From positions 21,754,477 to 21,818,476 of the forward strand of contig OZ026522.1 in the NCBI GenBank assembly GCA_964019695.1: a DNA stretch of 64,000 nucleotides, in the 5' to 3' direction. Positions 24,601-34,826 of this stretch are shown in pieces. A model generated the notes under the pieces. The model saw only the letters and a list, made by a program, of their open reading frames with translations, ran no database searches and had not been told where the DNA came from. The stretch is from Loripinus fragilis (Eukaryota > Mollusca > Bivalvia > Lucinida > Lucinidae). Position numbers and translations under genes: made by a program. Numbering within the stretch: position 1 is the stretch's first letter; each line of letters begins with the position of its first letter.

Positions 24601-26599
24601 GGTCTGCGAAAACCATCAAGAGTCAACATTGTAACTAAAGAAAACTAATAAAGTTCCTTGGGCGCAGCAAAATACTATTAATCTAAGACCTGAGGACTTA
24701 AGCACCAAACGACTGGATAGGTTCCATGGCAAATGATGCAAAAAAGCAGCCTATCAAATTTCTGTTTGACCAATGTCAGAAATCTTAAAGTATTCTTAGA
24801 GGTACATAGTAGAGACATAGATTTTGCAAAATCAGAGCAAAGTTATCATTTGACTAGCACGGATGCAGAGGCAGCTGCAGTTAGATTGCTCTTGCCACTT
24901 CACAGGAAGAGATATATACCAGAGTCATACTCCATTGTATGCATATATGTGAAATGGCATTTAACCCATATTTAATCAGGTGTTTGATCCCATGACAATG
25001 ACATGCTGTTTCTTCTGCTTTTGAAGAATGCTAAGGATTCAAGTTTGGCTGAGTCAAGTTGTTTGACGCTGGCACTGGCCACACATACAAAGAAAATTAA
25101 GTCTTTTGATGGCTAAAGAGCAGGATCGCACGAAATGCTTATATTTAGTGATGTTTGTCACAATTACCCATTTTAAAAAGTAATCTTAATTAATGTAACA
25201 CATTTAACACCAAAGGAAGCTGTATATTTGTTAAAAAATCTTTTCTTATGTATCAAAGGTATTCAGCATGCAAACTACATGAATAATTCAAATAAATAGA
25301 TAGTTTTATGTCTTCTTTCTGTTTCTCAGACTTTCAATTCATTTATTCTTAAATTGATATGGTAACATTCGTATCGTACCATTACAGGCTAACCCCCTAG
25401 TTAATAGAGTGCAAACATCCATTATATGATGCAGCTTGAATTGTTCTTTAAGGTAGGATATGTCTGCACAATTCCCAAAGGGGTGGAGAGGAACAGGATT
25501 GTACTCAGTTTGCAGTCCTAATACAATGCCATGATTCTACTGGTTGTGATGAAATGGGTGATTATTTTGCAAAAGAAGCAGACACAATGATAGACATTGT
25601 GAGGGTGACTTGAATAAAGATTGTTTTTGAATAATTTTATTTAATAGGAATATTTATTAAACTGTGTCATTTAAATGAGAACTATTATTTTCTATCTATA
25701 TGTCTATATATTTTAATATTATAGGCATTAGGAAATATGTGATTAAAAAGGTTATATATAACATAGTTAACACAATTCCATGGGCTTGTTATCAGCAATG
25801 ACTGTAATTACTAAGACTAAGGCACCAGAGGCTAGAGATTAATAGGAAAACATGTGAAAAACGGTATTTTTCTGAAATATCATCTCTTACTTCCAAGAAG
25901 ATTTCCTAGCTCATTCATTATGCCATGTAACATACGTTACATACTTTAATAAGTGCTCTGATCCTGATGTCAAACTTGCAAAAGTATGATTCTTTACTGG
26001 ATCAGCAAGACAGTGCCAAAAATGTAAGATATCGACGAGCGTCCAATATTTTCATATATTTTTCTTCAATAATAGATTCCAAAATTGGATACTTAAAATT
26101 GGGGGTAGGGTTGTTTAATTGCTCATATAAAACAATGTATTTGAGATAGAAAAGCAAACTTTGTTTTTTCTATTAGTCAAATGAGTATTTTAGTAAACTA
26201 AGATTAAAAACACTTGTAAAAATGCACAAATCGTCTGTAAAATGATTGATGTTAGTCACAATTTCAACTTTCAAAGGAAAATTTAATCTATGTAACGCAT
26301 ATAACACCATTGAAGGCTGTAATTTTGTTTAAAATGCTGTTTTTATGTAGCTTAGGCATCCAGCTTGCAAACTACATAAGAAATTTGAATAATTAGATGA
26401 TTTAATGTCTTCTTTCTGTAGCTCAAACTTTCATTTTGATTTTTTCCTTAGTTTGTTACAGTAACATATGTAACAGGCTGTCAGAGACTAACGCCCCGGA
26501 GCACAGAGTGCAAACATCTCTTAAAAGATGCGGCTTGAAATTTTCTCCAAGATAGGATATGTCTGCAAAATTCCCTAGGGGGGGGGGGAGCAGGACCTT
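21618..26599. mobile_element. Decayed DNA transposon of about 5 kb with long inverted, internally repeated ends
   Basis: The two ends are inverted copies: ccctagggaattttgcagac ... gatgtttgcactctgtgctc ... cggggcgttagtct at 21630-21730 and, inverted, at 26480-26590. Arm similarity extends inward at least 500 bp. Extra sub-copies of the end unit occur at 22360-22510, 22700-22900 and 25370-25520, so each arm is itself repetitive. A 14-bp palindrome gtaacatatgttac or close variants recurs in the arms. The centre carries a broken ORF (24395-25110). Superfamily not assigned. Confidence 0.7.
24395..25110 (+). pseudogene. Broken transposon-encoded ORF inside the 5-kb element
   Basis: Three reading frames must be combined, with several stops. 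Readable blocks in order are: a STFLLSNATANDMAAKTEKS block (about 24402-24458); an IIDGNVQLHILSLIPDNF block followed by RKPSRVN (about 24520-24630); a TSTDAEAAAVRLLLPL block (about 24862-24908); and a HDNDMLFLLLLKNA block (about 24992-25035). From memory this order (KTxKS, IIDGN, EADTR-like, DTDVLVLLL-like) resembles uncharacterised invertebrate proteins carried by DNA elements; I cannot name the family. The gene is clearly dead here. Confidence 0.4.
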
Positions 26600-26790
26600 T
26601 TTTAGCTCGAAGTCTAATTAATATGTCTCGTAATGATGCACCTGTCAAACTCCCCGACACACTCCCCAGTTACCTGTTAATGACCTGTTCACTGAGGTGG
26701 CTAACCTGTGTCATGACCTAGAATAAGGCAACAGTCACAATAATAGTCTCTCAATGAGATTTGAAACCCCTTACATACAAATTAGCTTTA

Positions 26791-27256
26791 CAACCATGCA
26801 CCTACCAAGTTAGCAAAAGCATAGTTTACAAAATCAAATTTGTTAATATAGCTGTCATGTAAATATAAACAATTTGCCATTATGTGACAGGTATCTTAAT
26901 ACTGATGTGCAGTTTGAGGTGTTCAAAAGAGGAAAGCCAATGGACATGATACTTGTTAAGTGTATATTTCAAAAAAGGTTTCCTTAATTTCAGTAATATA
27001 TGTTGTTGGTACACATTGGAATTGCCTCTATTGCCCCTACAACATATGTCCATTTTATAAACGAGTGTTTTTCACTTTTCACGAACTTCTCAACTACTTT
27101 TTTGGTTTCAGTGTAATGAGCATGAAGAAAAAAAGTTTTTGTGTAGTTTGGCATGCACGTGGATGACAATAATAGAAAGCCAATTTTATATTATTGTCAG
27201 CGTATCTTTAGATGTTTCATTCGAATGAAATGCTAACTTGGTGGTTGCCTGGTTGT
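26791..27256. mobile_element. Family B element (reverse orientation)
   Basis: Starts caaccatgcacctaccaagt then tagca, and ends gtggttgcctggttgt. The interior matches the reverse complement of 5681-6169 (atggacatgatacttgtt, acattggaattgcctc, gcatgcacgtggatgacaat). Confidence 0.65.
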
Positions 27257-27670
27257 AAATTAGATTGCTGCACTGCCTTGTCTGTTCCTTGCAGCCTTGC
27301 GATCATCTGCTGAGAAAGGGCTGACCTCTTGGCTATCTCATGTGTGATGTTTCGTTGTGCTTTTGTCACATTCCCACATGGTGTCTCGGGCAAGGAGTGA
27401 TACTTGACTGTATCGACTCATGAACTTTGCCTTCTGATCATGACCGTTCCAAAGCGGTGCTTCTTTTGTGGATCATTTATGTTATTTCTGTCTTGTTTTG
27501 TATGCTTTCATGCACGTCTGTTTGTTGATGTCTTGTGGTCACCTGCTAGGAAAGGGCTGACCTCTTGGCTCCTGTTTGTGATGTATAATTGTGAAGTTGT
27601 TGTCATATTCAAATTGGTATCCTGGGTCAGGTGTGGTGCTTGATTGTATTGATTCCTGATCTTTGTCCCT
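27257..27670 (+). repeat. Family G repeat, two head-to-tail copies (first partial)
   Basis: Phrases aaagggctgacctcttggct, gtatcctgggtcaggtgtgg and ccgttccaaagcggtgcttc appear in order; the first copy (27257-27425) lacks its left part. Copies elsewhere: 27925-28212, 33088-33322, 38600-38895 (minus), 39607-39940 and 55172-55500 (minus). Confidence 0.7.
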
Positions 27671-27924
27671 CTTTTACTTTCTTTTGACTTCTTTCAGGAA
27701 AACGTAGAAATAGGTTTACTGAAAAGACGTAGAAGGCTTATTCTTAATTTGTTTGAAATGATCGAGAGACCGGATGGTCATGTCCTACAACAATTGGAAA
27801 AGCGATGCAATCTCTTCTGTTCAAGGAATGTCCTTACAGAAGACATGGTGGGTATAGGGTATGATGTCGCATTTAGTTACAAGGAACATGAAACCCTACC
27901 AATACATTCGAGAAAAAGCTTTAG

Positions 27925-28212
27925 GTGAGGTTGGCGCCGTGAAACTGGTTTAAGCCCTCCAGTAAATATTTTAGCTAACCGTTCCAAGGCGGTACTGCGT
28001 GCTTTTGTTGATCATTTGTGTTATTTATTTCTTGTGTTTGTCATGCATTCGCGTCTCTTTATTGCTGCATTGTGGTTACCTGCTGGGAAAGGACTGACCT
28101 CTTGGCTCTTGTTTGTGATGTTTGATTGTGTTTTGTCACTTTCACATATGGTATCCTGGGTAAGAAGTGGTGCTTGATTATATCGATTCCTCATCTTTGC
28201 CACCTTTCTTAC
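27925..28212 (+). repeat. Family G repeat
   Basis: Starts gaggttggcgccgtgaaact and ends ttcctcatctttgccacctt. Third copy in the same orientation within 1 kb of the preceding pair. Confidence 0.7.
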
Positions 28213-28367
28213 TTTTATAATAAATGCCATACACGTAGTTTTTAAATGCAAATGCAGAAAATGTACACTTGTGACAAGTTTTACTGGTTTATGACTGTGT
28301 ACATTTTATGTGAGTGTACACATTAAAATATTAAGATACCACCTAACAAACGAGCCAGTCACTGATA

Positions 28368-28706
28368 AATAGAGGATCTTACATGAGTGTTCTTGTTTTA
28401 TTGACTTTATTCAACGAGTTGAGGAAACGCGATAAAATGCGAGGCTTGTCGAGCATTATATCTCTTTTTTCTCAACGAGTTTAATAAATTCAATTATACA
28501 TGAGCACGAATGTTAGATTCTATTTATCTATGACATTAAGAATACTTTGAAATCTCATGTCTGGCTTAAAAACATTATGATTTTGCCATTACAACGTTGT
28601 TATGGACGTAAAAACGTTTCCCGTAAATCTGTAAATCATTAGTGGTTTATCGATTTTATTGCATGACGTTATTTCACTCCCAGACGCGACGTCATATGAT
28701 AATATG
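28368..28706. mobile_element. Family H element, copy 2
   Basis: Begins aaatagaggatcttacatga. Aligns nearly end to end with 19768-20115, with the same foldback and the same gacgtcatatgataa end. Confidence 0.65.
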
Positions 28707-29175
28707 CATTTATTGCATAAGCATTAGTCGTTCCTGTAGCAAGTCTTTGCAGTTATCAAGTTAGAGTAAAGATATAATGGTTGGCTGATAATGTTTTAAC
28801 GAGCCTTCATCTACAACAGCAGGACCACAAACAGCAGGGAAAGCAAAAATCATCTTCAGCAAACATCGAACATTTTTCAAGAAGTTCGACAAAGACCCAA
28901 CATCACGCGTGCATATCACAAGAAGATTTACAGAACGCTTTTGTATCATGCTTCGCGTTAACCTTTCTGTCGTTGCATATTCATCTGGAGCTTCAAATAA
29001 TACAAAAACGGATTTTCTCGAAATGAAAAGAATCTAAAAAATGTGTAATTGAATCTGCTCTGTGAGTTAATAGAAGATGCAACCATCACCACGCATCTAG
29101 GACTGGCGTATGCGTTTTTTCTGCTTTCTGCAAGAATCTAATAATCTTTTGTTCGTAAGAACCAGACTCACTATT

Positions 29176-29712
29176 ACAACTACGCAACTACCAATTTAGC
29201 AATAATTTCCTATGATACATCTCAAGAAAAGCTGTCAGAAGCATGAAATAGGCAATCTATAATTGTCACCCAGGTGCATGACAAACTACATGAAAACTTG
29301 TTCATTTCTACATGCTCATTTCACTGAAACAAGGAAAGTGGTTGAGAATCTGTTTTTTCTTTTTAAAAAAAACCTATGGTGAAAAACTCATTTATTGAAA
29401 AGGCATATGTTTTAGGTACACATTGGAATTGCAAAGAAATATGTTGTATGTACACATTGGAATTGCCTCTACGAGGCATTTCCAATGTGTACCTTCAACG
29501 TAAGCTACTGATCTCAAGGGAAATAATTTGGAAATTTATATTTACCAAGTATCATGTCCATTGTCTTTGCGTTTTTTGAAGCACCTCAAACAGCCAATCA
29601 GTATTAAAATACAAGATCTCTATGGCAAATTGTTTGTATTTGTATGACAGCTATATCTCCTAATTTGATGTAATGAACTACCTCATTGCTAACCTACTAG
29701 TTGCCTGGTTGT
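29176..29712. mobile_element. Family B element with a duplicated core
   Basis: Ends caactacgcaactaccaatt and tagttgcctggttgt (inverted). The core tacacattggaattgc occurs twice (29418 and 29450), so this copy carries an internal duplication of about 35 bp absent from 5681-6169. Confidence 0.65.
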
Positions 29713-30167
29713 ATATCCATACTTAAAGTGCTCTATCACAAGGAAATGTTGTTATCAAGACTAGTAATGCCCTATCACATGTATCGCGTCTGCCCATCAC
29801 ATACATGTAAGAATGGTGCTGCAATTAAACACCAAATTCGTCCTAGGATTATAATATTCTACTCTGTGATAGCTGTCGTAGCAGGATTGCCGTTCCGTTC
29901 CCAATGATTTACAGTATTACTCATATTGTTAAGAGGGATTCTAATTGATTACTTTCTAATCGATGCTCGAACCAGTGAAGTACAGTATCACGTGAGGCCG
30001 TGTAGTTTAGGTATAGCCTACACAATGAATGGAGGCGACCCAAATCTTGCAAAAGCTTCGTATGTGTGCTTAAAATGAATGATAAAGCGTAACAATAAAG
30101 CAGGACATAGCTCAAATTCGACGACGTATTTCACCAATGGTCAATGTGACTTCCATACAAAACCTAC

Positions 30168-30341
30168 CGTAAATCCGCCACAGTTAAGCCCCATATCGTT
30201 ATAGTTCCTTGGATTATTGTACTTGAATCTCCACATGGCATTTCTTGATGCTGGTTCCACTAGTCTGCCGTGTCCAAGAACTACTTCCGGTTGAAGTAGT
30301 ATGAATGTTATCACCGTTACTAGACATAAATGTAGTTCCAT
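30168..30341 (-). CDS. AA15 lytic polysaccharide monooxygenase, exon 1 (start, signal peptide, N-terminal catalytic His)
   Basis: Encodes residues 1-58. The ATG at 30341-30339 is the first in-frame ATG after an in-frame stop at 30389-30387; the frame between them has only a GTG. Residues 1-23 form a signal peptide with a hydrophobic core (LCLVTVITFILL). Cleavage before His24 gives mature HGRLVEPASRNAMWRF, then NNPRNYND and NCGG, a near-diagnostic start for AA15 LPMOs. In this fold His24 would be His1 of the copper histidine brace, with His112 (exon 2) the second ligand. The donor ACG|GTAGGT leaves phase 0. The protein should be secreted; in animals such enzymes act on chitin or cellulose in digestion or remodelling. 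The exact substrate is not deducible. No TATA box or start site could be assigned with confidence. Confidence 0.93.
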
Positions 30342-31254
30342 GACAATACTAAGATTTAAGATAATTACAATAAATATTATCACAAATCATTGACACAAAT
30401 GGTAACGAAGATAAATGACAAGCAACGTATTTTAAATAATAGTGACGTAGATTAAAGACGATTATTCCAGGTCTTGGTGAAGCTAAATCACTCGAATTTA
30501 TATGTGTTCACATCTTTTAAGGAGTACTATTCAAGCGTTTTCCTCTCAAATCACCAGTATATTTAGCATAAGCGACTAGATTTCTAATTACTTGACGTTA
30601 ATCTTTCTTTTGACGTTTTACAAAATCACAATAACGTGAAACCGTGCTACTTAATCCGGCTACACAATTTCAACACCTCTTCTAATTGTGATGATCTAAA
30701 TTGCGCAACTCTTACTGGCCCTTGACAGATGAAATCAGTTATAACGTCAAGACAACGAAACGCTCTCATATATATAAGCTTGTTCTCAACCGAGGCTCCA
30801 ACGGGACCGATAAAGAAATATTAAATGACGTAGTTATGCGTCAGCAGCAAGAAAGTTCCTTATGAAGACTTGATTTAGTACTGATTTTAAAATATTCAAA
30901 CTGGCATTAATTACTATTCCTACTGTATAAATAATTGATGCTAATGATTGAACGGGATGCGTTTTAGTATAGTAGCTTGTTATAAATTAACGTTTGAGAA
31001 ACGTTTGAGAACATCGCGAGCCTCTTTGACAACTAGCCGTCACGCTTGTCAACCAGCATAATAGCTCATATAATTTCCATTAACACTTGTTTTATCACAT
31101 ATTAGTGTGACTAATGACATTTGTGGACCCCGTCTCTGCTATCTACAAATGCATTGTACATGGCCAACAATAAAACAGACAGAAAGCATTTTTAGCAGTA
31201 TCGCCCCACCCCATCAAAGGAGGAGCATAACGTTCTATATGGCTCACACGAATC

Positions 31255-31570
31255 TCTATGGCACCGAGACGCACATACATAAAGGATCTTATTTATCTCA
31301 TTTAATAAATCCAATAAGGTTTGAGCACGGATGTTTCATTCTATTTATATATGACATTGAAAACACTTTAAAAATCGCAGCTTTGGAGTAAAAAACGTTA
31401 AATTTTAGCATGAAGTACGCATGGTCATTACATAACGTTCTTAATTAATGTAAACCACTGATGGTTTATGGACTTTAATATACACATGAAGGACATGGCA
31501 TTATATCCGACTCCACTTAAGTTCAGTGTCGTCAGAACTTATGACGTTGAATTGCATCTCATGATGTAAC
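31255..31570. mobile_element. Family H element, degenerate copy 3
   Basis: Recognisable by acataaaggatcttatttat, gagcacggatgtttcattct and atatatgacattgaaaac, then ccactgatggtttatgg. The internal foldback is largely deleted. Confidence 0.5.
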
Positions 31571-31941
31571 CGTGCAGCTGGTGTAAGAATAAGATATTTC
31601 CTTCATGAATATTCATGCTAAGCTCCACCCACTATGAATAATTATATAAAGAACAACGAAATTACTCGTCAGGTCCACGAGTGTAGGACCAAATATATCA
31701 TATTTCCATAAGTAATCAGCAAGAGCTCCCTGATTTGGGTCATCTCTGTTTGCGAATCGTTAAAATGGACCTATGAGGTAAAGGGTTAAGGATTTCCCGT
31801 TTAAAATTGTATATAAATGGGTAAATTTCTCAGTTCTTGACATGTACAGAAAGAATTACAATATTAATATGATAGTCATTTCTATCGTCTACCCAAAGTA
31901 AAAAACACCCTGAATATGACTTTGAAATATCACAGTCACAT

Positions 31942-32034
31942 CACAGACCAAACGATGGCACCCTTTTGACAAACAATCAGTTTTCCAATGGAAAACTGAT
32001 GGTTTGTCAAATGGGTGCCATCGATTAGTCTGTG
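31942..32034. mobile_element. Near-perfect 93-bp palindrome
   Basis: Left arm cacagaccaaacgatggcac then ccttttgacaaac; right arm its inverse with a few mismatches; centre near 31987. It could be a minimal foldback element. Confidence 0.75.
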
Positions 32035-32279
32035 GTATGGGCGTTTTTCCTACACAACAATTTTTTGAAGAAGTATATTTTGAGTGTGTCCCTAAAAGTG
32101 TTTGTAGCAAAAAAGTAATGTCTTAATCTTATTGAAACTGTGTAAACTGCTTTGTATAAAGATATAATATGAAAGTCTTTAAATACAATTGAATGGTGCC
32201 TTTTGAAGAAAACAGGCTCCGTATATCAGAAATAACCGAAACGAGGGTAGAATTAAAAAACAACAACTAGAAATTGTGT

Positions 32280-32828
32280 TTATAAAACACTAATCCCCCA
32301 ACCATTAGCTTGTGGATAATAAGGATCGCACCATTATCCTTTTCACCTGGTAATCTAGTCATCAATCTCTATCAGCTGACCAAATCTGAGGCTACTAGCT
32401 GTAATAGTTTTCAAGATATCTTTATTACAAATTATTGACGTCCAAATTTGCAAAAAGCAATAACTCGAAAAACCCAAACATTTTTTTTCTAATTCTCACC
32501 AGGTAATCTAATCATTATCCGCTATTAGCTGTCCAAGTTTGAAGCCACTAGCCGTAATATTTTTTGAGATATCAAGTTTTCTATGTCCAAAATGGCTACA
32601 TTTACTCGCTGACCAAGTTTGAAGCTCCTAGCTGCAATAGTTTTTGAGATATATTTATTACAAATTTACATTATGACCCTTTAATAGGAGCAATAACTCC
32701 ACAAAGGGATCCAGAATTAAAACGAAATACGGGTGAGTTTTTTTGATGAGGAATCCATCTATGAAATTTCAAAACCCTATCTTAAAATGTGTTCGGACGG
32801 ACGGACGGAGGGATGGACGGACGGACAA
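32280..32828. repeat. Diverged short repeats ending in a GGAC-rich tract
   Basis: Phrases such as gaccaagtttgaagctccta and tagtttttgagatat recur at 32385, 32545 and 32620, and the block ends with ggacggacggacggaggg at 32793-32826. The GGAC tract resembles the gtccgtccgt runs of the 18410-19600 block on the other strand. Confidence 0.5.
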
Positions 32829-32829
32829 G

Positions 32830-33065
32830 CCCAAAGCAATATGCCCCTTTAACAACAAGTGAAAATGAGCAGGAACTGTCACATTAATAGACCAGAGACC
32901 AACCCACGACACCGCGAGGAAGAGACTTAGAATGCAGACACCCCAAGACAGCAAAAGCACAACTTCAGTAGAGCAATCAGCTCTTTTTCGTAGCAGGATG
33001 ATTGCAAAAGTAGAAAGGAAACTAAAAACTACACCACAAAATAATTCCGAAAGTTTACAAATTGG
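32830..33065 (-). repeat. Family F repeat, diverged copy
   Basis: Minus-strand match to 9235-9480 (agcaggaactgtcacattaa, gacaccgcgaggaagag, cagctctttttcgtagcagg inverse). More diverged than the copies at 37012 and 51690. Confidence 0.5.
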
Positions 33066-33087
33066 ATAAAACATGCTTTAAGCCCAC

Positions 33088-33322
33088 CAGTAAAATATTT
33101 TTACTGACAGTTCCAATGCGGTACTTCTTTTGTGGATCATTTGTGTTATTTATGCCTTGTGTTTGTCATGCTTTCACGCCTGTTCATTGCCTGAAGGGAA
33201 AGGGCTGACCTCTTGGCTCTTGTTTGTGATGTTTATTGTGATTTTAATACTTTCCAATTTGGTATCCTGGGACAGGTGTTGTACTTGATTGTATCTATTC
33301 CTGATCCTTGCTGTCTTTCTTA
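33088..33322 (+). repeat. Family G repeat
   Basis: Starts taagcccaccagtaaaatat and ends attcctgatccttgctgtct. Separated by only about 20 bp from the inverted family F copy before it. Confidence 0.65.
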
Positions 33323-33460
33323 CTTTCATTTAGTAAAATGTCTTTGTGTTCATCAGTTATTTGCTGGTACATGTATCTGAAAAATAAAAATTGGTTGTAA
33401 ATAACGTTTAACAGTTTGGAAAGGAGCACAAATGCGAAAGTATAATAGAACTTTTGATCT

Positions 33461-33970
33461 CTGTAAAGGCGGCACATTTAATATTCATATCTGGGCATGG
33501 TTGGGCTATTTCATCTGCTAAACAAGGGAAATCAGGTTCTATTTATAATTTGGTGAAGAAATAAGTTGTTTGGGCCGCGCAAACGTGTGTGCATTTCATG
33601 AAAATCCTCACCGTATACACACTGAACTCACATTTATTAACCCTTAAAGCGCACAAACACAAACTGTATGTCTTTGTCGCCCACTAAATATTTGAAGCCT
33701 CATAAACAAATAATGTGGACCCAGATCAGACTGCTCCTGTAGGAGCAGTCTGATCTGGGTCCACAAAGTTTGCCTATATGCTTATGTTAAGTAGACATCA
33801 CATACAGTTATTTTGCTGGCGTTTTAAGGACTGAATAATGTGTTTATTCTGAGGTAATGGCGCAGATGATACAGTTACTTTTGAAGAAAACCGCGCCACC
33901 TTTTTCAGCTTTTACCTATGTCTGAGGTTGGCCAGTCCTAACTATGCATTCATGAGGTGCCGCCTTTAGA
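33461..33970. mobile_element. Family D TIR element, uninterrupted copy (510 bp)
   Basis: Ends ctgtaaaggcggcacattta and inverted ctctaaaggcggcacctcat. Interior phrases are aatattcatatctgggcatg, a ccagatcagactgctcctgt foldback, and gccagtcctaactatgcatt near the right end. This copy gives the empty-site structure for the nested copy at 41325-42788. Confidence 0.75.
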
Positions 33971-34547
33971 GTTACTGAAAATTCATATAATACATAAGTT
34001 CAAATTAAATTAGGTGCTTTGTGCAAACCTGATGTATACGAGGTCAGAATGAGACTGTGTCATTTGAAGTTACAGCATGACTGGTAATTCTTCATATAAA
34101 TACAGTATATGTCATACTAAGCATTGTTTAAGGTGATATGTTAAGCTGACATTTGTGGATTTGTGAAATACCATAAGTAATATTGTATTTTATGTATTCG
34201 TGAAAAAGATATTTTTTGTGTAGTTAATTACTGAAATTGTTTTTAAACACGTAAAGTGAGGCTGAACTTTGTGAACTTAATAGTGATTGAATAACTGGTA
34301 CTGTACACAAAATTTAACACCTTCACCAAACACAATGTGAATTGTTAAAGACTGTACATGTGCGTCAATATCAAATTAAAGTCCATATATATGGTATTCA
34401 TTTCTTGTTTGGTCTGTATGAATGATGGACGTTATCGAAAAGAAAATCCCACTAGCAAAACCAGCAAAGCAAACTTAAATCATTATCAAGGTACACTTGC
34501 TTTCGTGTTTAAGTATGCACGTAAATCAGAAACATGAGATATAATGG

Positions 34548-34826
34548 GAAGATTAAACGGGACTTACCTGTAAGCTGAAGTTTGATCGATATTTTATCGA
34601 CTGTCATCTCCTTTGGGGATCACACAGAGACGACGTGGCTTGCCATACCACTCATACTTCAGACCACTTTGGCAGGCGATGGTGGTGCTTTCTTCCACCA
34701 AGTGAAGAATCAAAACAAGCAAATATTGGTTGGGAAGAGAGGGCGTGTGATCCCCAAAGGAGTCGACAGTCGATAAAATATCGATCAAACTTTTCCTTAC
34801 ATGTAAGTCTCGTTTAGTCTTCCTAT
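34548..34826. mobile_element. Long palindromic TIR element (279 bp)
   Basis: Inner arms gtttgatcgatattttatcg then tctcctttggggatcacac-type sequence pair with their inverse at 34748-34790. Outer arms gggaagattaaacgggactt pair with aagtctcgtttagtcttcc. A third half-arm, ttttatcgactgatgactcc, follows at 34828. Non-coding. Confidence 0.75.

Noticed and set aside
30339..30383. Upstream start for the LPMO at 30383
   Set aside because: That codon is GTG, not ATG; the first real ATG is 30341-30339 and gives a normal signal peptide.
30767..30776. tatatata as TATA box for the LPMO gene
   Set aside because: About 430 bp upstream of the ATG, in AT-rich DNA, and better in the opposite orientation; no supporting initiator.
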